A stretch of DNA of 34,659 bases from Alteromonadaceae bacterium (GTDB lineage: Bacteria > Pseudomonadota > Gammaproteobacteria > Pseudomonadales > Cellvibrionaceae): assembly GCA_002746115.1 (NCBI GenBank), contig NVXL01000035.1:1-34659 (forward strand), written 5' to 3'. The notes under the pieces are model-generated. The model did no database searches. It was not told where the DNA came from and worked only from the letters and a program-made list of their open reading frames with translations. The translations under genes and the position numbers were made by a program. Positions 27,701 to 29,813 of the stretch are shown piece after piece. The stretch's first letter is position 1, and every line of letters starts with the position of its first letter.

Positions 27701-29702
27701 GCTCAGCCTCAGAGAGTTCATCTTCAGCCTGGTCTAGTTCAGAGGAGAGCTCTTGCTGCACACCCGCCTTATTAAACGACAACCATTGACGATTCCCAGC
27801 AAAAGGATAAGTCGGCGCGCTAATACGTTGGGCATGCCAAGATTGACTGACTTCAGACCAATCTACGTCATAGCCATTGACCCAAGCTTTTGCGACGCGA
27901 TTAATGTCAGATGTTTCTAACCATTGCGTGATTTGTGTTTCGGCGTCGGCATCATCATTAAACCAGGTAAAAGTATCGCTATCCCCTTCTCGTAAAAAAA
28001 TTCGCTCATGCATCGCAGCCGCTTTTGCAGCAAACTTTTCACGGCTATATTCTTTTACGCGCAAAAACAACGTTATCTGTTCAAACAAGGTATCCGTATC
28101 ATGTGCGATAAAAACCACGCGCCTTCGCATAGGGTCACGTGCACATAAAAACGTGTAGGCCAAATCTGTGACAGTATTTAGAAAAACGTCGCTATTTTCA
28201 CGATGCTCTTGCAAAAAGGTGGCGATATCGCCCAGATAACGCAATAAACACTTATCGCTTTTGGCGCTAACAGGTAAGACCAATACAGAACCAAAAGAAC
28301 GATTATCACTCGGCAAGGGTGTGTATTCTTGTAATACGGCATGTGAATTAACACCGCCAAAACCAAAGCTGCTCACCCCGGCGCTACGCGGTAAGGGCTG
28401 CCCGTCGCTATCATAAGGTAGGGGCCAAGCTTGGTTTTTAGTCACTAAATAAAATGGACTACCTTTGATACTGATTTTTTTATTTAGCTGATTAAAGTTC
28501 TTAAGCCCCGGCAACTGCTGCGTTTTAAGCGCCATTAATACTTTGATTAGCCCGGCTATGCCAGCAGCCGCTTCTAGGTGGCCTATATGTGTTTTTACAG
28601 AACCAATACCGCAACTGACGGCACTTTGATTGGGGGCAGTTTGATTAGGAGAGTGAGGGGGTTTAGCCAAACGTGAGAAGGCACGTTTTAAGGCGTGAAT
28701 TTCAATCGGGTCACCTAAGGGTGTGCCGGTGCCATGTGCCTCAATATAATTTAACGAGGCTAAGGGCACTTGAGCTCGCTCAAAGGCGTCACATATTACC
28801 TGTGTTTGCGCATAGGTATTGGGCGAGGTAATTGTGCGTGCACTGCCGCCGTGATTCACACTGACGCTTTTAACAAGGCCGTAGATATTGTCTTCATCAC
28901 GCAAAGCCGAGGCTAGAGGTTTGATGTAGATCAAACCCGCACCTTCGCCACGTACATAACCGTCGGCGCTATCATCAAAGGTTTTACAGCGCCCGTCGGG
29001 CGAGAGCATGCCTTGTTTTGCAAAGGAGATATAACTTGTGGGTGTGCATAAAATACTAATTCCGCCCACTAAAGCGGCTTCACACTGGCCGCTGTTAATC
29101 GCTTGCTCGGCTTGCTGCAAGGCCATCAGTGAGCTTGCACAAGCGGAGTCTACTAGTACACTTGGTCCACGTAAATTTAAGCAGTATGATATACGGTTGG
29201 GTATAACGGTATTGTAAGTGCCGGTTGCCGTGTGCCCTTCGATGGAAACGGAATATTTATCTTGTAGCTCTTTATAATCGAAGTTACAGGCTCCGATAAA
29301 GACGCCAATGGGTAGATTTGACAGGGAGGAGGCTTTAATGCCTGCATCTTCAATACAGCGCCAAGCTAACTCCAGCATAATACGCTGCTGAGGATCCATA
29401 AATGCCGCTTCACGCGGGGAGATTTTAAAAAAAGCCGCATCGAACTTATCTACATCGCTAATAAAACCGCCCCATTTGCTATTGGTTTTATTTTTCTCTT
29501 TCTTAGGGTCACCGTGGTAATCTTGCCAACACCAACGGTCTTCTGGGATTTCACTAATACATTCGTCGCCGCGCCACTGGCTACTTAAGAAGTCACGCGC
29601 GGTTGGCGCGCCGGGAAAGCGGCAGGCAAGGCCTACGATGGCTAAATCATTTTCTTTATGATGTGCAAGTAAACTGTGCTTTTTTTTGGAACTCATAATC
29701 AC
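6744..29702 (-). CDS. Giant trans-AT polyketide synthase, five modules with TE and lipocalin tail
   Basis: 7652-residue modular synthase. Order: KS1-DH1-KR1-ACP1 / KS2-KR2-cMT-ACP2-ER / KS3-ACP3 / KS4-DH4-KR4-ACP4 / KS5-ACP5-TE-lipocalin-lipocalin. No AT domain (no GHSxG of AT type) lies after any KS. Instead each KS is followed by a short region ending in a motif such as YPFAREHYW, the mark of trans-AT enzymes, so malonyl units must come from the AT-ER protein 111 bp upstream. All five KS keep Cys-His-His and all five ACPs keep the Ser for phosphopantetheine. There is no loading module, so the starter is unknown. Start GTG 29702 is used for numbering; ATG 29696 is equally plausible, and both have poor ribosome-binding sites. 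Linkers between modules are rich in Ser, Asp and Glu. The product is not predictable with confidence. Confidence 0.96.
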   Translation of the reverse strand: MIMSSKKKHSLLAHHKENDLAIVGLACRFPGAPTARDFLSSQWRGDECISEIPEDRWCWQDYHGDPKKEKNKTNSKWGGFISDVDKFDAAFFKISPREAAFMDPQQRIMLELAWRCIEDAGIKASSLSNLPIGVFIGACNFDYKELQDKYSVSIEGHTATGTYNTVIPNRISYCLNLRGPSVLVDSACASSLMALQQAEQAINSGQCEAALVGGISILCTPTSYISFAKQGMLSPDGRCKTFDDSADGYVRGEGAGLIYIKPLASALRDEDNIYGLVKSVSVNHGGSARTITSPNTYAQTQVICDAFERAQVPLASLNYIEAHGTGTPLGDPIEIHALKRAFSRLAKPPHSPNQTAPNQSAVSCGIGSVKTHIGHLEAAAGIAGLIKVLMALKTQQLPGLKNFNQLNKKISIKGSPFYLVTKNQAWPLPYDSDGQPLPRSAGVSSFGFGGVNSHAVLQEYTPLPSDNRSFGSVLVLPVSAKSDKCLLRYLGDIATFLQEHRENSDVFLNTVTDLAYTFLCARDPMRRRVVFIAHDTDTLFEQITLFLRVKEYSREKFAAKAAAMHERIFLREGDSDTFTWFNDDADAETQITQWLETSDINRVAKAWVNGYDVDWSEVSQSWHAQRISAPTYPFAGNRQWLSFNKAGVQQELSSELDQAEDELSEAELSSENKSPEAQSPLASYPFLHPMLHRNVSILGALRFSSQFNGDEFFFRDHLLEASPVLPGVAYLEMALAALKLSVKAPDPDDGSFRAVCWKHIVWSRPCIFHPEAPADLQLCLSSTDSDSDSDSDSEFLHWKILDGETDANEYSQGNICYLPSEPRAAPLAPVMLQEIKSRCTEGVWPGEQCYQTFAKMGLNYGPNFRCIQHLALGAGESIAQLQLSTDLTSAIGVDLHPGLLDAALQTLLAIYQHAQPQQNNQAPQALLPFALTQMQLHAGLENAAWVWTRLVSVPGQEGGSYRADMDVCDADGKILVSLRGFCARAVSVKYLLQKNSPVKIQKNINAKHESLLKGEELMSKASDVPCLYFSPQWVDATELDDNRSISKAEDLQHQVILLDFPVHRAHDLAAYLAADNSTDNLSEIPRQEPVDIQAWRATVGGGDIADSFTQHAQSLLTYLKKTSVTDSTAKNSTAKNRPRLIQVLIVDQGDNVLLAGLSALLKTAMQEQKQLHTQIILLAPEDNAPVIAARIYQNATQQHDTDIRYLNGQRQVARFQSLDKLQALDKPKTLDKLKTTQANQPLWKNNGVYLITGGAKGLGLVIAKEALRHAPQAHLVLLGRSELPTQQQASVQALGVNVRYYRVDVSDGEALQTLITQLNQQYAALKGIPSWQGAIDGVIHSAGLLDDTYLQAKTADSLTQVLAPKVRGTLNLDRALAEQHTLQFFILFSSVSALNGNVGQCDYAAANAFMDAFAKQRQLRCQRGECCGHTLAINWPLWRDGGMQVDASAERWLRRQMGIQPMTTDQGLSALYHCYHSGLAQLVVAVGDKDEVLQRLINYDLSASEIEVDDDLTGVAGGAGVVTDVVTGGVTSKKTESENNDVSKITDNTDPENQPNITASDADKRQVQQILTAMASEILHIDEHDLDLDSDFGDFGFDSITFTEFAIDLNERWHLDVSPPLFFEYPNISSFSAYLLEEYYDLVCATQAKPEDENPAASVQADSESNSDSYLDSNSDTSSDSYLDNSSDSTENPEIRKNIENKIAIIGMSGAFPHAPDIDSLWQNLRNEKHSIDEIPISRWDWRDYYGDPQQQNNQCNIKWGGFIDGMADFDPTFFGISPREAQWIDPQQRLLLQHCWAAIENAGYAGKSLAGSRTGVFLAIKDSGYSGVAASLGAAIEGFSATGNVPSVAPNRISYLLDLHGPSEAIETACSSSLVAMHRAINAIKNGECEQALVGGVNTMLTPDLHIGFNKAGMLSEDGRCKTFAADADGYVRGEGVAVILLKPLKNAQHDGDVIDAVILSSGVNHGGRANSLTSPNPQAQSALLVDVYRKAGIDFSSVGYIETHGTGTALGDPIEINGLKKAYQQLCQTPTEELANVCALGSIKSNIGHLEIAAGMAGVIKSVLQLKHRYLLRSLHCDKLNPYIDFGDVPFDILQQGRVWQTEDIRRAGVSSFGFGGTNAHVVLEEYPDAASAQGELSLLKSPDVKCDKYVGGLASVIIVSAKTPARLDAQLQQLADFVASEPVCRKNLAYTLQVGRDAMVERIAFVACSCQTLQAALRDVIGRGGAKSVDKQALLHDSSKWHVDDAAHQAALEWLNGEEIDWQAAWGEDSSLQPQRIHLPSYAFAKDYCWVDAYIPQSVLEKDQSKAKPQPPLAQGSNERAPVGAVAANLSPMTAQTEAQNLTKSEQSAYLQTLIPAWHSAQHEIDDDAELIMPSVIISTSERARQLFCFYFENLTYYTNIDGMSPTDLADDEIQQWLNHCDSLEHIVWVAPEEPKTNRGPSTTASAQSYGVVQLFNLVKALCELGQDQRPLEWTLITSFTQGVHFGDRVRAAHASVHGFAGAMAKEFPAWKLRILDMGEAERWPLIQMLRFPFHPQAQTRIYRNGEWLSKSWQVLRIPSSHKGNKPPVIRKGGVYLIIGGAGGLGVAWSEWLINHYQTQVVWLGRRPLDERIKADIDRLAELGIRPMYLQADASKVHALYAAQQTITDQFGPIHAVVHATIVLQDASIAQMDETQFHQSLDAKVKVATCLAEVFSEQNLDFVLFFSSIQSSLQSAGQSNYAAGCTFIDSYALQLTERLSCPVKTVNWGYWGGIGVVAQPHYRQRMAQMGLASLTPDESFAQLETLLATPLTQFAILKSTDPYLHESDCRLRFPAFVPGDICLYRVADDHALMRQWRRISRSLMPHSVLQIPAELQEPHSGLCHPEFERLLEGWLLAELLPLMQNAGNISERSLLWFQASLRYLQTRGYLPDTDSPEDLTEHAESPQTVIPKMASVTPDAQAQREQLQCFAERYPALAAHVALADACLSALSDIVLGNCSAPSVIFPQGENTLVENIYKNNPAADWFNTRLCANLVDYLQCVLSVRPGTKLRILEIGAGTGGTSASVLQALTPFAEHIDEYCYTDVSTAFLNHAQKHFREKAPYLKTQLFDVEQIRPGADNSPQGDFDVVIAANVLHATRNMRQTLRNVKTQMRPGAMLLLNELSRESLFSHLTFGLLDGWWLAQDPWLRLESSPALSMLSWRCLLEQEGFYDLAFPGEALHHHGCQIISALSDGFINTANASVPGLTQTPIPSSRHEVSDNSGHQAPQHVPSSISELGRELEQVSNSEPKHTTEIEAEGLEISDEIISDPSSESESESEYESEYECVDPHELRELLHQTLKQSVANATGLDIASINETTAFVDYGIDSILIVKLVNEINQLLGLVLSSTVLFDYNNVESLSEYLLGEHEETLKKYFHKYADEEKSQTLCKEVNLPLGEPEHEPQYESEHESQHELKINTEDSEEKRTAEQNLETSVQSTANADHNIPSKAEPNSPHQCLRLNGPGQIEQLQLSTFKLEPLRAGQIRIGVKAFALNFGDLLCVKGLYPSMPPYPFVPGFEAAGTVLEIGEGVSDFALGDAVIALTLTETLGGQASVITCDQQHVLAKPEKLDFEQACALPAAGVTMIDAFRKADLCPGERILIQTAAGGIGLIAVQLAKHYGAEIYATAGSAEKLAYLEALGVDHGIAYLEQDFEQAVMDLTQGQGVDVVINTLSGDAIAKGLRCLAPGGRYIELAMTALKSANQVDLSVLSDNQSFFASDLRKLALRQPKRLRTYFKEVLALVDKGIIQATVAQTLPLEDIQQAYRMLENRSNIGKVVVQVPEHVQKAVASFGNDSDNLNQGQAIERLSGGEPSKGESLQARNHFKEPIAIVGLSACFAKSPDVDTFWQHLLDGDDLVESVSRWPLAGSSSENTDPTPGTDPAQNKAKSCEHGSFLSDIDCFDAGFFNILPAEAQYMDVQQRIYLQQCWHALEDAAYAGDWLKGKSVGVYVGVTNCDYARLIGENAPAQSFWGNAASLIPARIAYYLNLKGPAIAVDAACASSLVAIHLACQSLRSEECDMALAGGIFVQSTAEFFNAANGASMLSASGRCRSFDAEADGFVPGEGAGVLILKRLQDAEADGDQIYASVCGSGVNQDGASNGITAPSAQAQQSLHESVYQRFGIDPADISLIEAHGTGTRLGDPMEHEALSQAFGTYTDKKQFCALGSVKSNIGHTIGAAGVAGVVKVLMALKHEKIPPSLHFNQQNSMIDFAASPFYINTELQPWPKTNHARLAAVNCFGFNGTNAHLVLRGSEVHCKYQSRFVSSAYLVVLSAGTEWSLQQHVKQMHEWLNHHSPALADLSFSLLMGRKHCSHRLVCVVSGLTELQETLHAWLGGREIAEPVRDNLIHCVLDGGLNREQYQRRDTANKTIESIVLHRNDPSRYRQLLSEIASWWSQGDVLDYAQLFEGTHSRRISLPLYPFERQRHWVENISTGGNASVQSQPLAQPMATDALVVKQRLRDMLALALDTPSNTISEELAFSDLGVDSAAAVGLIESINNEFKLTISTARIFQYSSVKALSEHVYQQLITLGIPYPADAPVTVEKMTGSESHGQHIRPQTNRAEPPSPIAIIGMDGQFPKSENLEKFWQNIAEGRDCISEIPHTRWNPDQYFDYDRQQTDTSYSKWMGMLEGAADFDPRFFSLSPREAELMDPQQRVFLQSAWRCIEAAGIRSSQLCGSQCGVYVGCGNNDYHSLIGDDALNAQGMLGASTSILAARIAYQLNLHGPCLSIDTACSSSLVALASACDSLLWGNCDIALSGGVCVLPGPKMQIMTAQAGMLSPNGRCFSFDQRADGFVPGEGVGVLLLKRLVDAERDGDTVHGLIRAWGVNQDGKTNGITAPNPQSQSSLQQQVYHRFNVKPTEIQLIEAHGTGTKLGDPVEVEALKDSFAALGAKAHFCALGSVKSNIGHLISAAGVAGVIKLVLCIREQKIPPLAGFQQVNSELKLADSPFYIAEKLHDWKVPENQPRCAAISSFGFSGTNAHAVIGQYLPSADNIQIPVDNLFDGNMLFVLSAKNSERLYEYVVSLRDYLPQLDDSNNQDLLKLAYTLQVGREPMPIRVAMLARNVGELRYKLDRWLTGGTSVDDDTVGDESDDLESKSTQYYNHDYEDDALNLYSAKIKDHRDWCQAFEKNAGAQEITELSTQLCEQNGEARSQWTALARCWVKGVHIVWESCYPNPAPARIHAPTYPFAREHYWGSLAGEAEAKSRSQSKSTVQGNGPGSLPQPLPYQPPHQQLHPLLHHRDPRADLIGFNSCFNGEEDFLADHKVNGVPTLPGVAYLEMAIAATRHLSAQDDVAALQKHPLLLLSNIVWAQALQVDKTPINVSIQLSDSATNDSTVNNRTLNNSAFEVYSDVDDTPKLHAQGMIRSFSIDQWPELHGSSFALAQGLEAMPLSALRDAYQKLNIDVDQLYSDFENLGLSYGDTHRCLQSVAAGEPGNILAQLRLPESALVQAGHYAFYPGLFDAALQACALVGSLVPGANMSASQGSNTALALPSPLLPFTLQSMVFIAPCTDHLWAHIQARPSAKTQGDNAKSQAMLSFDIQLLNDRGELLAILQGFYAREPSQTISSEPYWQTFSQGAQEVVSAGASGFQSLWCVTTEDARRKALDAGVALNLPEKYQWLLLDVPELQRVGAGKVSEVDNCAGFHALSLALFRQLKYLLSDPEKRKQKILLQLVLSTNDKGFSEFYPALQAMLKSASIEHNNFVGQVLLLQGEEPSGLGGLEGECGRRLSECLEQAGRQQKSECIRFSFVNNTLSGQSLRWRELILPRQYNTGDILWQAQDVVLITGGLGGVGSLIAKYLLSKVPEIRIVLCGRSAGGELQTAQALWQRLNLHNELTPDLSQLRYYQADCSQADQCQHLLNTINNDFGELNGIFHCAGIHNDERLLNKSEADFEQVLSNKISGVYHLDRLSVEQPLRAVVLFSSLSAVFGNAGQCDYATANAYLDQFCHYRNQLQGSGLRKGLAMSINWPLWQDGGMKIDTQNQQWQYQHYGFQALPSAQALQILTSCLSLELSHKTPQLAVMYGNTTKIRQKIFGGTALKTPEQVPAGNRLIEAGVVASTVLSERAPVEGTPEQVDDKTLLIATVDRIKTDLSEMLKIPISDLDGDTDLSEYGLDSIGLTQLCNRLNSDFDIDLMPTVFFEHATIDDFCDFLVDEYRNVLQRELFPNFAARNAPSNSLANTVISEAAEVQAGIPFVPVSASSSRGGATSDSVVTPITSSNKTKATSARADDNKESRLTQGYAIVGISGRFPGAEDVNQFWENIANSESSVRNYRPQPDEDIKDNALVHRWGEAALDSDNLNRDDGVFTVGLLENIACFDHAFFKISPREVAAMSYAQRLLIEEVWKAIEDSGTPLSEFSKQETAMYVAGSQNINAAVVEVDEYGITGQAASILVNRLSYLFNLRGPSEGEDTACSSFLVALHRAKASLAEGEAKQAVVAAVNVLDDIGYSLGFHKMGFLSGTGSTRSFDHQSDGYIRAEGAGAVVIKPLVDAQANGDDIYAVICGSGVYHAGKTLSLITPNPGGIREASRRAWSKSGVDPRYCQYVEAHGIGSSMGDAAELAGIQRGLQSEADIGEGGLASYQENKIRISTLKADIGHPEFASGIAALIKSIMALRNGVLPGINNFQQLHKDIKLDQEKFEISSQHGTWPENINEYGEKIPRYWSLNSYGFGGVNAHVVLREFEVDREIKFGQVAGDESYLFILSAQTNERLLAYLQTWKAYLSTNIIDHLDAVCYTLQCGREIMAARIAIIFNQQADLLENIQHAIEEADNGMPANKSGRSFVSQGRGRSGTNIGDTNEGQDFLSSLLKNKKFSKLAEFWVDGLSINWAELYVNAQASSGQIPPTRLHGLPLYPFSKTEHPSPSAGQSNASTSATSSLPALITAPAVIPGEDDKQDTSAKARDFKDDPVTETIKTAISHVLHLPYEHLIDDYEVIAAYGLDSINTIELINILLKAFPGIESLNVDPMSITIAGLSREISPHCQPDDVGLSKDFLPIVGGAGNADALEDSSVSDSVSSSSSSTSGVAQAPISAPSASGGSLLKLDPSAINPFTSALSAESHDRRDVSCIKPSTRPKQRLLIFYCLGFGQHAYQWVKKLPNDVEVWGVGSTNYSSWQILTQQLAERVRSLFNLPVVVWGHSMGAIVGFEVLAYLEKYCQLQAQRAIFSSCAAPSVFSLSKYSAPIYDIDLSTTMDMARDLLAKHHFLPPGESGILTIDDAGLANDVALYKAYELGRDKVISTPVVVVQANNDLLLPDVSILERWKACCNEIACYEEVEGTHMFFMNPPRRFKALLSENTQSCEVSLCESGGVYSLVSMVMGSHDQHSYPLGHQAQGRVIYTEEGYMATHLWHPNRQANNPRESFITYLAYCGEFDQVGSLIHHHVFSSTLRDYEDKKLSRFISGSENLLCLTPAPLIVDMSNNEELPTESYSQLKWRRLKDNEHSFRRADGSVIEGVRLDDVLAGAYLVDSVLVNDVDDGWGEGESGVLLITSSGLISLVLSQKTRHKLHNKRPEVASDEEIELSLQGVMSFCGTIIYTSDNRLYCHVDVSQNLLGISLTQIDFHFSEVGLVLNFAFTEDNDDTRSFRIQFTKQKARVLDLDAGSENPTDSTNVIAIKKSS
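6800..7690 (-). other. Two lipocalin-like domains at the PKS C-terminus
   Basis: About 300 residues lie after the thioesterase. The first part (7365-7690) matches the Lipocalin_5 pattern: YSLVSMVMG, YPLG, GRVIYTEEGYM, FITYLAYCGEF and HHHVFSS in the right order. The second part (6800-7240) repeats it more weakly: LAGAYLVDSVLV, SGVLLITSSG, GVMSFCGTIIY and LYCHVDVS. The fold implies a small-molecule-binding beta-barrel. Role unknown; product binding or cyclisation after release is a guess. Confidence 0.72.
7695..8395 (-). other. Thioesterase domain of the PKS, type-II-like
   Basis: Alpha/beta-hydrolase thioesterase at residues about 7103-7336. The triad is Ser7172 in WGHSMGA, Asp7283 in NNDLLLPD and His7312 in GTHMFF. 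The spacing and the motifs LPNDVEVWGV and FEVLAYLE resemble stand-alone type II thioesterases more than classical macrolactonising type I domains. It follows a Ser-rich linker after ACP5 and should release the chain by hydrolysis or cyclisation. Confidence 0.85.
8690..10895 (-). other. PKS module 5: divergent KS and ACP
   Basis: KS5 (residues about 6270-6718) is clearly set apart from the other four. DPQQRL is replaced by SYAQRL, the active site is EDTACSSFL (Cys6446), HGTGT becomes HGIGS (His6581) and KxNIGH becomes KADIGH (His6630). The catalytic triad is therefore kept and condensation remains possible. After the post-KS region comes ACP5, centred on Ser6975 (YGLDSI). No reductive domain follows, so a terminal beta-keto thioester would be handed to the thioesterase. 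Confidence 0.85.
11120..15933 (-). other. PKS module 4: KS-DH-KR-ACP
   Basis: KS4 is residues about 4590-5015, with Cys4760 in IDTACSSSL, EAHGTGT and SNIGH. DH4 is about 5261-5588, with His5293 in the canonical DHKVNGVPTLPG and Asp5492 in LFDAALQ. KR4 is about 5591-6071, with GGLGGVG and Tyr5968 in CDYATANAY; Asp in HND at the LDD position suggests B-type. ACP4 centres on Ser6148 (YGLDSI). The module should install an E double bond, like module 1. Confidence 0.88.
16050..18155 (-). other. PKS module 3: KS-ACP only
   Basis: KS3 (residues about 3850-4278) has Cys4024 in VDAACASSL, EAHGTGT and SNIGH, with DVQQR in place of the common DPQQR. After the post-KS region (YPFERQRHW) comes ACP3, centred on Ser4513 (LGVDSAAAV). 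There is no ketoreductase or other processing domain. If KS3 condenses, a beta-keto group should remain, unless enzymes acting in trans or the neighbouring ER/DH domains process it. Confidence 0.87.
18280..24610 (-). other. PKS module 2: KS-KR-cMT-ACP-ER (ER after ACP, no DH)
   Basis: KS2 is residues about 1698-2131, with Cys1871 in IETACSSSL. KR2 is about 2355-2805, with GGAGGLG and Tyr2724 in NYAAGCTF; the usual Asn four residues later is Cys, a form I recall from other trans-AT KRs, and LQD suggests B-type. cMT is about 2908-3208, with the SAM loop EIGAGTGGT near 3038, predicting an alpha-methyl branch. ACP2 centres on Ser3352 (YGIDSI). A zinc-free MDR-type ER follows at about 3480-3808, with TAAGGIGLIAVQLAK for NADPH. 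I see no DH-like HxxxGxxxxP in this module, so the ER has no obvious local substrate. Confidence 0.85.
19777..19818. repeat. In-frame hexanucleotide repeat before ACP2
   Basis: Seven 6-bp units of TCAKAN type (TCATAT, TCAGAC, TCAGAT, TCAGAG) encode a Ser/Glu/Tyr-rich acidic linker between cMT and ACP2. Six-base units can expand or contract without breaking the frame. Confidence 0.85.
24652..24705. repeat. 18-bp direct repeat in the ACP1-KS2 linker
   Basis: TCTAAATAGCTGTCTGAA occurs at 24652-24669 and again at 24688-24705, 36 bases apart, within a wider Ser/Asp-rich linker (SDSYLDSNSD and similar). It looks like an in-frame duplication. Confidence 0.85.
24780..29657 (-). other. PKS module 1: KS-DH-KR-ACP
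   Basis: KS1 is residues about 16-458, with Cys188 in VDSACASSL, EAHGTGT and KTHIGH. DH1 is about 683-991, with His717 in DHLLEASPVLPG (Ala replaces the usual Gly of HxxxG) and Asp901 in LLDAALQ. KR1 is about 1021-1508, with GGAKGLG and Tyr1403 in CDYAAANAF. LLDD before the lid predicts a B-type (D-hydroxyl) product, so DH1 should give an E double bond. ACP1 centres on Ser1599 (GFDSI). KS1 is essentially the first thing in the protein, so it must take its starter from a free acyl donor or from a partner encoded elsewhere. Confidence 0.88.
27322..27355. repeat. In-frame TCAGAG repeat inside DH1
   Basis: Five and two-thirds perfect copies of TCAGAG encode alternating Ser-Asp on the minus strand. 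The array lies inside dehydratase DH1, between its two catalytic residues, so it must form a surface loop. Confidence 0.9.
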
Positions 29703-29813
29703 GATACTTCATGGATTAACGTCACGGTTCAACAATTGCTATTACGCTAGCGTTCAACATTTGAGTCTAAATATCTAACTCTAAGCACTTAGCTCTAAGC
29801 TTAAATACAGCCC

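Noticed and set aside
13220-28366. Many small ORFs opposite or out of frame within the PKS
   Set aside because: Shadow frames of a continuous coding sequence whose domain motifs all fall in the minus-strand frame.
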